Source of the DNA: Aliigemmobacter aestuarii
GTDB lineage: Bacteria > Pseudomonadota > Alphaproteobacteria > Rhodobacterales > Rhodobacteraceae
Assembly: GCF_004799285.1 (NCBI RefSeq)
Contig: NZ_SSND01000005.1
Coordinates: 62,001-126,000 of the forward strand
Reading direction: 5' to 3'
Length of the DNA: 64,000 nucleotides
Shown here: positions 24,795-33,164 of the stretch, one piece after another
How the letters are laid out: each line of letters starts with the position of its first letter
Position numbering within the stretch: position 1 is the stretch's first letter
The notes under the pieces: generated by a model
The model's database searches: none
The model's input: only the letters and a program-made list of their open reading frames with translations
Told to the model about the DNA's origin: nothing
Translations under genes and position numbers: made by a program

Positions 24795-26366
24795 TCAGGG
24801 AACGCGAACCTCGATCATCCTCGGGCCGGTCCCGGGTGCGGCCAGCGCCGCGCGGATCGCGGCCGGATCGGGTGGGACGCTTTGGAACGGCAGATCGCAG
24901 GCGGCGGCGAAGGGTTCCATCCTCAGCGGCGAGGGCGTGCAGCCGACCACCGCGGCCCCGGCCCCGGCCATCGCCTCGGCGATCTCGCGGAAGCCCGCGT
25001 TGTTCCAGACAAGGAAGGTCAGGGGCAGGTCCTCGTCCACGGCGGTGCGCAATTCGCCGGGGCTGAACTGCAACCCGCCATCGCCGATCAGGCAGACCAC
25101 CGGCGCACCACCCGCCGCGATCGCGGCGCCCACGGCGGCGCCGGGGCCGAAGCCAAGCGCGCCGTATCCGGTCGCCGCGTTGAACCATCCGCCGGGCCGG
25201 TCGTGATCGTAGTAAAGGTTCGCGGCATAGACAGGCTGGGTGCTGTCGCCCACGATGATGGCGCCGGGCATCGCCTCGCGGATCGCCTCGACGGCGGCCA
25301 ACTGCCCGGGCATCGCCGGGGAAAGCCCCGCCAGTTCGGCGCGCGCGGCCAGACGGGCGGCCGCGGCGCGGGTCGCGCCATCGCCGCGGCGGGGGGGCAG
25401 GGCCTCGCACAGGGCGGTCATCGCGGCCCCGGCCTCGGCACGGATGCGCAGCGCGGCCGGGTGGCGCGCCAGTTGTTCGGGGCAAAGGTCGATCCGGATC
25501 ATGCCGGAAAGGTCGGGCAGGCCGCCGCGCACATACATGTCATAGTCGGTCGGGCCCAGTTCCGTGCCGATGGCCAGAACCTGATCCGACGCGGCGATCA
25601 CCGCGCGCACGGCATCCAGCGAGGGCGATCCCGGCACGGTCAACGGATGGCCGTGCATCGCACCGCGCGCGTTCACCGTCTGGATCACGGGGGCGTCGAG
25701 CGCCTCGGCCAGCCGTCGCAGGGCGGCGGCCGCATGCCGCGTTCCGCCTCCGGCAAGGATCACGGGGTGCTGCGCCCGGCTCAGTCGCGCGGCGGCATCG
25801 GCCAGCGCATCCGGGTCGGGCCACAGGGGGGCCACGGCCACGGGCGCGGGCAGCGGCGGGCAGGGGGCCGACATCACATCGGTCGGCACTTCCAGATGCA
25901 CCGGGCCGGGGCGGCCCGATCCCAGCAGGGCAAAGGCCCGGTCCAGCGCCGGGGCCAGGGCCTCGGCCCCGGTGACCTGGATCGTCGGGCACAGCGGTTT
26001 CACCATCCCCTGCTGATCGGGCAGTTCATGCAGCCAGCCCATCCCCTGACCCAGCGTCGCGCGGCGGTTCACGCCCGAGATCACCAGCATCGGCACGCTG
26101 TCGGCCCGGGCCTGCGCCATCGCGGTCAGCGCGTTGGTCAGGCCGGGGCCGGTGATCACCAGCGCGACGCCGGGCTTGCCGGACACGCGGGCATAGCCAT
26201 CGGCCATGAAAGCCGCACCCTGTTCGTGCCGCGCCGTCACATGCCGGATGCCCGATCCGGGCAGGCCGCGGTAAAGTTCCACCGTATGCACGCCGGGGAT
26301 GCCGAACACCACCTCGACCCCGCGCGCGGCCAGCCCGGCGGCCAGTTCCTCGCCCACCGATCTCAT
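24795..26366 (-). CDS. aruI: ThDP-dependent decarboxylase, probably 2-ketoarginine decarboxylase (AruI-like)
   Basis: A 523-aa acetolactate-synthase-fold enzyme. The N-terminal PYR domain has the catalytic Glu in TARHEQGAAFMADGYAR and GVALVITGPG. A central domain (about 190-320) follows, then a C-terminal PP domain with the ThDP/Mg motif IGDGGLQFSPGELRTAV ending in WNN. It begins at ATG 26366 (MRSVGEELAAGLAARG), overlapping the upstream aminotransferase stop. Because that aminotransferase closely resembles AruH, the likely reaction is decarboxylation of 5-guanidino-2-oxopentanoate to 4-guanidinobutanal. A related 2-oxoacid decarboxylase or acetolactate synthase cannot be excluded. Confidence 0.7.
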   Translation of the reverse strand: MRSVGEELAAGLAARGVEVVFGIPGVHTVELYRGLPGSGIRHVTARHEQGAAFMADGYARVSGKPGVALVITGPGLTNALTAMAQARADSVPMLVISGVNRRATLGQGMGWLHELPDQQGMVKPLCPTIQVTGAEALAPALDRAFALLGSGRPGPVHLEVPTDVMSAPCPPLPAPVAVAPLWPDPDALADAAARLSRAQHPVILAGGGTRHAAAALRRLAEALDAPVIQTVNARGAMHGHPLTVPGSPSLDAVRAVIAASDQVLAIGTELGPTDYDMYVRGGLPDLSGMIRIDLCPEQLARHPAALRIRAEAGAAMTALCEALPPRRGDGATRAAAARLAARAELAGLSPAMPGQLAAVEAIREAMPGAIIVGDSTQPVYAANLYYDHDRPGGWFNAATGYGALGFGPGAAVGAAIAAGGAPVVCLIGDGGLQFSPGELRTAVDEDLPLTFLVWNNAGFREIAEAMAGAGAAVVGCTPSPLRMEPFAAACDLPFQSVPPDPAAIRAALAAPGTGPRMIEVRVP

Positions 26367-27556
26367 GCGGCGTCTCCCTTCCGGTTCAGGTCCAGGGCAA
26401 AGGCGGCGATGCGGCGGCAGGCTTCGGTCGTCGCCTCGTCGGGCTGGGTCAGCGCGAGCCGCAGCCAGCCGCCAAGGGCCTGGCCGAAACTTTCGCCCGG
26501 CATCACCGCCACGCCGCATTCCTCAAGCAGGCGGCCTGCGAATTCCTGCCCGGAAAGCCCGGTGGCGCGCACGTCCACAAGGGCGAACATCCCGGCATCG
26601 GGCCGATGGACGGCAAGCCCCGCCGTGCCGTGCAGCCTGTGGCGGATGATGTCGGCGCGGCGGGCAAAGCGTTCGGCCATGCCGGGCGCCACGGGCGAGG
26701 GGCGGCTGATTGCGCGCGCCGTCATGTCAGCGATGAACGGCTGGTTGCCGAACAGCATGGTTTCCGAAAGCGGCAGCAGGCGTTCGCAGAATTCGGCCGA
26801 TCCCACGCACCAGCCCGACCGGAAGCCGGGCGCAGCATGGGATTTCGAGATCGAGGCCGTGGCGATGGTGCGGTCTGCCAGTTCCGGGAAATCCAGCGGC
26901 GAGACGAATTCGGCACCGGCAAAGACCAGATCCTCATAAACCTCGTCGGACACGATCCACAGGTCATGGCGGATCGCCAGATCGCCGATGTCGGCGATGT
27001 CCTGCCGGGTCAGCACGGCGCCCGTCGGATTGTGCGGGGTGTTGAGAAAGATCACCCGCGACCGGGGCGTGATCCGCGCCGCCAGATCGGCGGCCTGCAT
27101 CCGGAAACCCTTTTCCGGGCGCAGCGGCACCGGCACCACCCTGGCGCCGCAGGATTCGATCACCCCTTCATAGGACGCATACAGCGGGTCGCCCACCAGC
27201 ACCTCGTCGCCGTCCTCGGCAATCGCGCGGAAGACGGCGTAAAGCGTGGTCTGGGTGCCGGGAAAGCACATGATGTTCTCGGCCGTGACCGGGCGGCCGC
27301 GCCGCGCGCTGTAACGGGCGGCCAGCGCCTCGACCAGCGCCGGTTCCCCCCGACCGTTGGAATAGCCCGTCCGCCCGGCGGCCATCGCGCGGGCGGCATC
27401 CTCGATCATCTCGGGCGGGCAGGGGACATCGGGTTCACCGATCGTCAGTTCGATGATCTCGCGCCCTTCGGCGGCCAGTTCGCGGGCGCGGATGTGCACG
27501 CGCCACTTGGCGCTGCCCAGGCCCGAAAGGCGATCGGTGACAGAGGCGTATTTCAT
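26363..27556 (-). CDS. aruH: Class I aminotransferase, AruH-like (arginine:pyruvate transaminase)
   Basis: A 397-aa fold-type I aminotransferase. It shows GEPDVPCPPEM, NTPHNPTGAVL, ISDEVYEDLVF (written VSDEVY), the PLP lysine in ASISKSHAAPGFRSGW, and the C-terminal RLALTQP carboxylate site. The stretches CGARVVPVPLRPEKGFRMQ and PDAGMFALVDVRATGLS resemble what I remember of Pseudomonas AruH. It would convert arginine and pyruvate to 2-ketoarginine and alanine. Start and stop overlap by 4 bp with a TetR gene and the ThDP enzyme, forming a tight minus-strand operon. A broader aspartate/alanine aminotransferase role is the alternative. Confidence 0.75.
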   Translation of the reverse strand: MKYASVTDRLSGLGSAKWRVHIRARELAAEGREIIELTIGEPDVPCPPEMIEDAARAMAAGRTGYSNGRGEPALVEALAARYSARRGRPVTAENIMCFPGTQTTLYAVFRAIAEDGDEVLVGDPLYASYEGVIESCGARVVPVPLRPEKGFRMQAADLAARITPRSRVIFLNTPHNPTGAVLTRQDIADIGDLAIRHDLWIVSDEVYEDLVFAGAEFVSPLDFPELADRTIATASISKSHAAPGFRSGWCVGSAEFCERLLPLSETMLFGNQPFIADMTARAISRPSPVAPGMAERFARRADIIRHRLHGTAGLAVHRPDAGMFALVDVRATGLSGQEFAGRLLEECGVAVMPGESFGQALGGWLRLALTQPDEATTEACRRIAAFALDLNRKGDAA

Positions 27557-28209
27557 GGCGTTTCGCTTTCGGCGGCAGGATCGGGAATATGGGGCATCAG
27601 ATCGACCCCGAGGATGGCGCCCACGGCGGCGACGCCGATCCGGGCAAGTTCATCGTCGGGGAAGGATTCGGGCAGGGCGCAGCCTTCCAGCCACAGCCCG
27701 TCGATCACCCCGTTGCAGGCGATGGCGAGCCTGCGCAGGTCGCCTTCGTCGCGCGATCCGGGAAGATCGGCGATCAGGCCCTGCAGCTGGTCGCGATAGT
27801 TCAGATAGGTCGCCTCGTGGACCTCGCGGATGGCGGGGTCGCGGCGCACCATCTGGATGAAGGCAGCCCAACGACCCAACCTGCCCGCATGCACGACCGG
27901 CGGGCGCAGCGAAGCGGCGACGAAGGCGGCAAGGCGCGCGGCGGGGTCGGCACCGGCGTTGCGGATCACGTCGAGGTTTTCGGCCGTCATCCTGTCCATC
28001 AGCCCGCGATAGGCGGCGCGGGTCAGATCCTCCTTGCCGGTGAAGTAGTGCCGAATCAGGCCGGGGGTCACGCCCGCACGGGCGGCGATCGCGCGCACGG
28101 TGGCCGCCATGACCCCGCCTTCGGCCACAAGATCAAGCGTTGCGGAAATCAGCGCCTCGCGCCGCCGCTCTTCGCCTTCGCGTGTGAATTTGCGCCGTTC
28201 GCCGGTCAT
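27553..28209 (-). CDS. TetR/AcrR-family regulator (BetI-like)
   Basis: A 218-aa TetR protein. The HTH is EALISATLDLVAEGGVMAATVRAIAARAGVTPGLIRHYF (read in pieces), with the usual YF-x-GKEDL after it. The C-terminal ligand domain resembles the BetI-type TetR_C (WAAFIQMVRRDPAIREVHE). It is the first gene of the minus-strand operon and diverges from the ABC transporter across 74 bp that contain a strong palindrome. It probably represses both units until its ligand, perhaps arginine or a catabolite, is present. Confidence 0.9.
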   Translation of the reverse strand: MTGERRKFTREGEERRREALISATLDLVAEGGVMAATVRAIAARAGVTPGLIRHYFTGKEDLTRAAYRGLMDRMTAENLDVIRNAGADPAARLAAFVAASLRPPVVHAGRLGRWAAFIQMVRRDPAIREVHEATYLNYRDQLQGLIADLPGSRDEGDLRRLAIACNGVIDGLWLEGCALPESFPDDELARIGVAAVGAILGVDLMPHIPDPAAESETP

Positions 28210-28217
28210 GCCGCACC

Positions 28218-28239
28218 TAATTATACACTTGCATAATTA
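28218..28239. promoter_or_regulatory. TetR-type operator between tetR and the amino-acid ABC operon
   Basis: A 22-bp dyad: arms TAATTAT and ATAATTA (7 bp, perfect) with a centre ACACTTGC that keeps CA..TG symmetry, giving 18 symmetric positions. It is the most AT-rich stretch between 27 and 29 kb and sits 8 bp before the tetR start, where bound TetR would block both divergent promoters. Confidence 0.7.
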
Positions 28240-28283
28240 CCTTTCCCGCGTCTTACTGCAATCAGGAATCCGACGGAGTCCCG

Positions 28284-29066
28284 ATGCGCGACGATACCGC
28301 CAGCCGTTCCCCAAGCCCCGAGGCCATCCGCATCGAAGGGCTTCACAAGTCCTTCGGCCCGCTTGAGGTTCTGAAGGGCGTCGATCTGGTTGCCCATGAG
28401 GGCGACGTGGTGGCGATCATCGGCGGATCGGGGTCGGGGAAGTCAACGATGCTGCGCTGCATCAACTTTCTGGAAACGCCGTCGTCGGGACGGATCGTGA
28501 TCGGCGGCGAAGAGGTGCGGATGCGGCCCGACGGAAGTCCCGCCGATCGCAGGCAGATCGAACGGCTGCGGCAGTCGCTGGGAATGGTGTTCCAGCAGTT
28601 CAACCTGTGGACCCACAAGACCATCCTCGAAAACCTGATCGAAGTGCCCGTGTATGTGCTGGGCACCCCGAAGGATCAGGCCGTGGCGCGGGCCGAACGG
28701 CTTCTGGCGCGGGTGGGGCTGGCGGAAAAGGCGGGCGCCTATCCCGCGTTCCTGTCCGGGGGCCAGCAGCAGCGCGCGGCCATCGCGCGGGCTTTGTGCA
28801 TGGAACCCCGCGCGATGCTGTTCGACGAACCCACAAGCGCGCTTGACCCCGAACTGGTGGGCGAGGTCCTGGGCGTGATCCGCGATCTGGCCGCCGAGGG
28901 CCGGACGATGATCCTTGTCACGCACGAGATGAAATTCGCGCGCGAGGTTTCCAGCCATGTGATCTATCTTCACAATGGCCGCATCGAAGAGGAAGGCCCG
29001 CCTGACCGGGTCTTCGGCGATCCGAAGTCGGACCGCCTGAAACAGTTTCTCAAGACCGTGGCTTGA
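28284..29066 (+). CDS. Polar/basic amino acid ABC transporter, ATP-binding protein
   Basis: A 260-aa HisP/GlnQ-type ATPase. It has Walker A GGSGSGKSTML, the Q-loop FQQFNLWTHKTILEN, signature LSGGQQQRAAIARAL, Walker B MLFDEPTSALDP, and the H-loop LVTHEMKFAREVS. It energises the two permeases at 29894 and 30637. The four-gene order ATPase, binding protein, permease, permease, together with the divergent AruH/AruI genes, suggests uptake of arginine or another basic amino acid. A short intergenic region carries the TetR-type dyad, so repression by the divergent TetR is likely. Confidence 0.92.
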   Translation: MRDDTASRSPSPEAIRIEGLHKSFGPLEVLKGVDLVAHEGDVVAIIGGSGSGKSTMLRCINFLETPSSGRIVIGGEEVRMRPDGSPADRRQIERLRQSLGMVFQQFNLWTHKTILENLIEVPVYVLGTPKDQAVARAERLLARVGLAEKAGAYPAFLSGGQQQRAAIARALCMEPRAMLFDEPTSALDPELVGEVLGVIRDLAAEGRTMILVTHEMKFAREVSSHVIYLHNGRIEEEGPPDRVFGDPKSDRLKQFLKTVA

Positions 29067-29106
29067 CCCGGCGAACCAACAAGGCACCAACAGAAGAGGG
29101 TAAAAA

Positions 29107-29880
29107 ATGAAAAAACTTGCTGCACTTACGCTGACCGCGACGCTGATGCTCGGCGGGGCCGCGATGGCCCAGACCGTCAAGGTCGGCATCGCCGCCGAAC
29201 CCTATCCGCCCTTCGCCTCGCCCGATGCCTCGGGCAACTGGGTGGGCTGGGAAGTCGATCTGATCGGCGCGGTCTGCGCCGCCGCCGAAATGGAATGCGA
29301 AATCGTCCCGGTGGCCTGGGATGGCATCATCCCCTCGCTGACGGCGGGCCAGATCGACGCGATCATGGCCTCGATGTCGATCACGGCGGAACGGATGCAG
29401 ACGATCGACTTCTCTGACAAGTATTACAACACGCCGACCGTGATCGTCGGCGCCAAGGGTGTCGAGATGACGCCGGACGCTGCGGGCCTTGCGGGCAAGA
29501 TCCTGGGCGTGCAGGTTTCGACCGTGCACGAAGCCTATGCACAGAAGCACTTCGCCGGCTCTGTGGCCGAGATCAAGGTCTATCAGACCCAGGACGAGGC
29601 GAACCAGGATCTGGTCGCGGGCCGGATCGACGCGACCCAGGCCGACAGCATCGCGCTGGACGACTTCCTCAAGACCGAAGCCGGCATGGCCTGCTGCGAA
29701 TCGAAGGGCGCCGTCACTGATGATCCCGAGGTTCTGGGGCTTGGCGTCGGCGTTGGCCTGCGCAAGGGCGAGGACGAGCTGAAGGCGAAGTTCAACGCGG
29801 GCATCGCCAAGGTTCTGGAAGACGGCACCTACGACAAGATCTCGGCCCCCTATTTCGCCTCGTCGATCTACGGCGGCTGA
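29107..29880 (+). CDS. Periplasmic basic amino acid-binding protein
   Basis: A 257-aa SBP family 3 protein. A Sec signal peptide is clear (MKKLAALTLTATLMLGG, cut after AMA). The mature part begins TVKVGIAAEPYPPFAS. The family signature for ligand binding, WVGWEVDLIGAVC with AGQIDAIMASMSITAERMQ, is present, and DFSDKYYNTP follows. Two cysteines in MACCES near the second lobe could form a disulfide. GAAGAGGG precedes the ATG. The fold class covers lysine/arginine/ornithine, glutamine and opine binding; the arginine assignment is from context. Confidence 0.9.
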   Translation: MKKLAALTLTATLMLGGAAMAQTVKVGIAAEPYPPFASPDASGNWVGWEVDLIGAVCAAAEMECEIVPVAWDGIIPSLTAGQIDAIMASMSITAERMQTIDFSDKYYNTPTVIVGAKGVEMTPDAAGLAGKILGVQVSTVHEAYAQKHFAGSVAEIKVYQTQDEANQDLVAGRIDATQADSIALDDFLKTEAGMACCESKGAVTDDPEVLGLGVGVGLRKGEDELKAKFNAGIAKVLEDGTYDKISAPYFASSIYGG

Positions 29881-29893
29881 GGCCTGAGCGGTG

Positions 29894-30640
29894 ATGGAGC
29901 TGATCGGGGCCGCGGGCGCGGCCTCAACGCTCGACCTTCTGGCATATTCGCCCCCCGGCTGGGGGGCGAACCTGCTCAGGGGGCTCTGGAATTCGATCCT
30001 GATCGCGGGTGGCGCCTTCGGCCTTGGCCTGCTGATCGGGATTTTCGGCGCCTATGGCAAGCTTTACGGCGGCCCGGTGCTGCGCGACCTGCTGGCGGTC
30101 TATACCACCGTCGTGCGGGCGGTGCCGGAACTCGTGCTGATCCTCATTCTCTACTACGCCGTCACCGATGCGGTGAACCAGGCGCTGATCGCCTTTGGCC
30201 ATGAACGTATCCAGATCTCGGGCCTGGCCGCCGGGATTGTCGTCTTGGGCTTCGTACAGGGCGCCTATGCGACCGAGGTGCTGCGCGGCGCGATCCTTGC
30301 GGTGCCCCCAGGCCAGATCGAGGCGGCGCGCGCGATGGGGATGCCCGCCACGCTTCTGGCCCGGCGGATCACCCTGCCGCTGATGCTGTCCTATGCCATT
30401 CCCGGCCTTGCGAACCTGTGGCTGGTGGCGACAAAGGACACCGCGCTGCTGGCCGTGGTGGGCTTTGGCGAACTGACCCAGGAAACCCGGCAGGCGGCCG
30501 GCGCGACCAAGGCCTATTTCACCTTCTTCATGGCGGCGGGGGCGCTTTATCTGACGCTCTCGCTTGTCTCGACCTATCTTTTTGCCCGGCTTGAACGCCA
30601 TGCGCGGCGTGGGCAGCCGTCGGTCGGGGGGGCGCGATGA
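29894..30640 (+). CDS. Amino acid ABC transporter permease (HisQ-like)
   Basis: A 248-aa integral membrane protein with about five TM segments and the EAA loop (GQIEAARAMGMPATLLARRITLP) that docks to the ATPase. A GTG at 29891 immediately precedes the chosen ATG; either is possible because the ribosome binding site is weak. The next permease starts inside its stop (ATGA). It pairs with the 30637 permease to form the heterodimeric channel. Confidence 0.92.
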   Translation: MELIGAAGAASTLDLLAYSPPGWGANLLRGLWNSILIAGGAFGLGLLIGIFGAYGKLYGGPVLRDLLAVYTTVVRAVPELVLILILYYAVTDAVNQALIAFGHERIQISGLAAGIVVLGFVQGAYATEVLRGAILAVPPGQIEAARAMGMPATLLARRITLPLMLSYAIPGLANLWLVATKDTALLAVVGFGELTQETRQAAGATKAYFTFFMAAGALYLTLSLVSTYLFARLERHARRGQPSVGGAR

Positions 30641-31407
30641 AGGCGCTTTTGCAACCGCACCGGATCGTGATGCTGGCCATCGCCGCGGCGATCGTGCTGT
30701 GGTGCGTCTTCACCCTGCGGTGGGACTGGTTGCCGAAATACCTGCCGCTTGCGGTCGAAGGCATCTGGCGCACGGTCTGGATCCTTGCGGTGACGGTGGT
30801 GATGGGCATGGCGCTGGCCATTCCGCTTGGCCTCGCGCAGGCGGTGGGGCCCTGGTATCTGGCCGCGCCCGCGCGGGTCTTCTGCACGGTAATCCGCGGC
30901 ACGCCGCTGCTGTTGCAGCTTTGGCTGCTTTACTATGGGCTTGGGTCGCTGTTCCCGCAGATCCCCTGGATCCGGCAATCCGACCTCTGGCCGATCCTCA
31001 GGCAGGCCTGGCCCTATGCGGTGCTGGCGCTGACCCTGTCCTTTGCCGGCTACGAGGGCGAGGTGATGCGCGGCGCGTTCAAGGGCGTGCCGAAGGGCCA
31101 GCTTGAAGCCGCAAAGGCGATGGGGATGCCGCGCTGGAAGATCCTCACCCGGATCTGGCTGCCGCAGGCCGTCCACCGCGCACTGCCCACGCTCGGGGGC
31201 GAAACGGTGCTGCAACTGAAGGCCACGCCTCTGGTGGCGACGATCACGGTGGTCGATATCTATGCCGTGTCCAGCCGGGTGCGTCAGGACACCTACATCG
31301 TCTATGAACCGCTGCTGCTTCTGGCGGTGGTCTACATGGTGATCACGGGCATCATCGTTCTGGCCTTCAGGGCGCTTGAACGCCGTGTGCCTTCGCGCAT
31401 CGCCTGA
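30637..31407 (+). CDS. Amino acid ABC transporter permease (HisM-like)
   Basis: A 256-aa membrane protein. It shows WRTVWILAVTVVMGMALAIP at the first TM of the HisM/GlnP domain, IRGTPLLLQLWLLYYG, and the EAA loop KGQLEAAKAMGMPRWKIL. The conserved ETVLQLKATPLV typical of HisM-type permeases is present. It is the last gene of the four-gene transport operon, overlapping the previous gene by 4 bp. The cation exporter gene converges on it. Confidence 0.92.
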   Translation: MKALLQPHRIVMLAIAAAIVLWCVFTLRWDWLPKYLPLAVEGIWRTVWILAVTVVMGMALAIPLGLAQAVGPWYLAAPARVFCTVIRGTPLLLQLWLLYYGLGSLFPQIPWIRQSDLWPILRQAWPYAVLALTLSFAGYEGEVMRGAFKGVPKGQLEAAKAMGMPRWKILTRIWLPQAVHRALPTLGGETVLQLKATPLVATITVVDIYAVSSRVRQDTYIVYEPLLLLAVVYMVITGIIVLAFRALERRVPSRIA

Positions 31408-31428
31408 CCTGCGGATCGGGCGCGCGGA

Positions 31429-32307
31429 TCAGTCCTGCGCCACGTCCTTGTGGATGATGACATCGCATTGCGGATAGGCCAGAAGGATCGTGCGTTTCAG
31501 GCCCGCGCCGATCTCGTGCGCCTCGCGCAGCGACAGTGCGCCGTCGAGTTCGATGTGCAGGTGGACGAAGACCCGGCTTCCGGCCTTCCGCGTCTTGAGG
31601 TCGTGAAACCCTTTCACGCCCGGCCATTCACGGGCCAGCGTGGCGATCCCCTCGATCACCTCCGGGTCGGCGGCGCGGTCCATCAGCGCATCCCACGCCC
31701 CCTTGAAGATCGACAGCGCGCCAAAGGCCATGATGGCCGCCGCGACCAGCGCCACCACGCTGTCGATCTGCGCCATGCCGAACTGCGCCGAGGCCCAGAG
31801 CGACAGGATCGCGCCCATGTTGGGCAGAAGGTCGCCCAGGTAATGCAGCCGGTCGGCCTTGACCACGGGGTTGCGGGTGCGCCGGGCGACGCGGCCCTGC
31901 CACCAGACAAGGCCAAGCGTCAGCACGATCGACACGCCCATGACCGCGATACCCGTGGTTTCCTCGGTCAGTTTCGCGGGCTGCGAAGTCAGCAGGCGCC
32001 GGACCGCCGCCCAGGCGATCACACCCGCCGACACCAGGATGAAGATCGACTGGCCAAGCGCGGCCAGATCCTCGGCCGAGGAATGGCCGAATGCGTGGTC
32101 CTCGTCAGCGGGTTTCGCGGCATAAAGGATCGCGGCCATCGCCGCGACCGAAACCATCAGGTCAAGCGCGCTGTCGGTCAGCGAGGCGGCGACCGAAAGC
32201 GAGCCGGTTTCGGAAAGCGCCCAGAGTTTTAGCCCGACCAGCGTCAGCGCGACGGCAACCGATGCCACCCCGGCGGACAGGTTCAGACGTGTGGCGCTTG
32301 TGGTCAT
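31429..32307 (-). CDS. Cation diffusion facilitator (FieF-like Zn/Fe exporter)
   Basis: A 292-aa CDF protein with six TM segments and a cytoplasmic C-terminal ferredoxin-like domain. Transport site ligands are in DSALD of TM2 and HYLGD of TM5, the D-D/H-D set of FieF/YiiP-type exporters of Zn2+ or Fe2+. The C-terminal domain has FVHLHIELDGALSLREAHEIG, with His and Glu placed as in the regulatory metal sites. It is monocistronic, convergent with the ABC operon, and unrelated in function to its neighbours as far as I can see. Confidence 0.9.
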   Translation of the reverse strand: MTTSATRLNLSAGVASVAVALTLVGLKLWALSETGSLSVAASLTDSALDLMVSVAAMAAILYAAKPADEDHAFGHSSAEDLAALGQSIFILVSAGVIAWAAVRRLLTSQPAKLTEETTGIAVMGVSIVLTLGLVWWQGRVARRTRNPVVKADRLHYLGDLLPNMGAILSLWASAQFGMAQIDSVVALVAAAIMAFGALSIFKGAWDALMDRAADPEVIEGIATLAREWPGVKGFHDLKTRKAGSRVFVHLHIELDGALSLREAHEIGAGLKRTILLAYPQCDVIIHKDVAQD

Positions 32308-32368
32308 GGAACCGGCCCCGCGAAATCAGGCCCCCCGACTATCGCAGGCGCCGCGCGCCCGGCAACAT

Positions 32369-33025
32369 CTATTCGATGATTTCGCCGGGGTCGGTGCCCC
32401 ACAAGGCCGTCTTGCGGACCCAGCCGCGCCCGCCGTCGGTGTTCAGCCTGCACCAGTCCGGGTTGCATTCCAGGATGCGGCCGATCACGCCGCGTTCCGC
32501 CTGCAGCACGATCTGCCCGCGATCGTCGGGAGCGGACCGGAATTCTGCCAGGTCCTGCATCACGATGGCGCTGCGCACGCCCGACAGAAGCGAGTAATGC
32601 ACCCAGCCGCCCGCGCCCTCGATATCCTCGACGCGGCGCCAGTTCTCGAATTCCGCGGTGATGCGCAGGGGCATGCCCGCGCGGGTAAAGACCCAGTCGA
32701 TCCGATGGGTCAGGCCGGGGCCGCGGCGGGCGTTGCCTTCGGTTCCCTTCAGGCTGACGTAGCGCGGCAGGGGCAGGTTCGTGACCGCCCCCCGGTTCGG
32801 GTCGCGTTCGGGCTTTGCCGTGGCCTTCGATGCAGCAGTGGCCGGAGGCGCCGCGACTGAAGGCGCCGCGCCCTCGGCCGCGGGAGCCGCCGCCGGGGCA
32901 TCGGCCGAGGCCGCGACCGTCTGCGCCGCCGCTGCACCGATGACAAGCCACAGGGCGGCAAGGCCCGCGCCAATCATCGCCGATGCGCCGAAAATCCGCC
33001 GTCCGCCCCGATCCCTGATCTGCAT
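32369..33025 (-). CDS. Exported bacterial SH3-domain protein
   Basis: A 218-aa protein starting at MQIRDRGGRR; the longer frame to 33166 overlaps the next promoter and is rejected. A signal peptide (FGASAMIGAGLAALWLVIG, then AAAAQ) is followed by an Ala/Pro-rich low-complexity linker (about residues 35-75). Two SH3-like repeats then begin YVSLKGTEGNARRGPG and IVMQDLAEFRSAPDD. Proteins of this class (SH3_4/DUF1058) are found in the periplasm of alphaproteobacteria and may bind peptidoglycan. It diverges from the hydroxyacid dehydrogenase gene across 139 bp. Confidence 0.82.
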   Translation of the reverse strand: MQIRDRGGRRIFGASAMIGAGLAALWLVIGAAAAQTVAASADAPAAAPAAEGAAPSVAAPPATAASKATAKPERDPNRGAVTNLPLPRYVSLKGTEGNARRGPGLTHRIDWVFTRAGMPLRITAEFENWRRVEDIEGAGGWVHYSLLSGVRSAIVMQDLAEFRSAPDDRGQIVLQAERGVIGRILECNPDWCRLNTDGGRGWVRKTALWGTDPGEIIE

Positions 33026-33164
33026 CTTGCCTGTCCCGCGGCCCCGTCCAGCCGGGGCATATTGTCTTTGTTGCTCTAGCCTTCGCGTCCGGGGTTGTGC
33101 CTTGTCCCGGTTGGGGGCACTTTGCCATTGTGGACCCGGATTTGGAAGTGCAGGGGGAAAGAAC

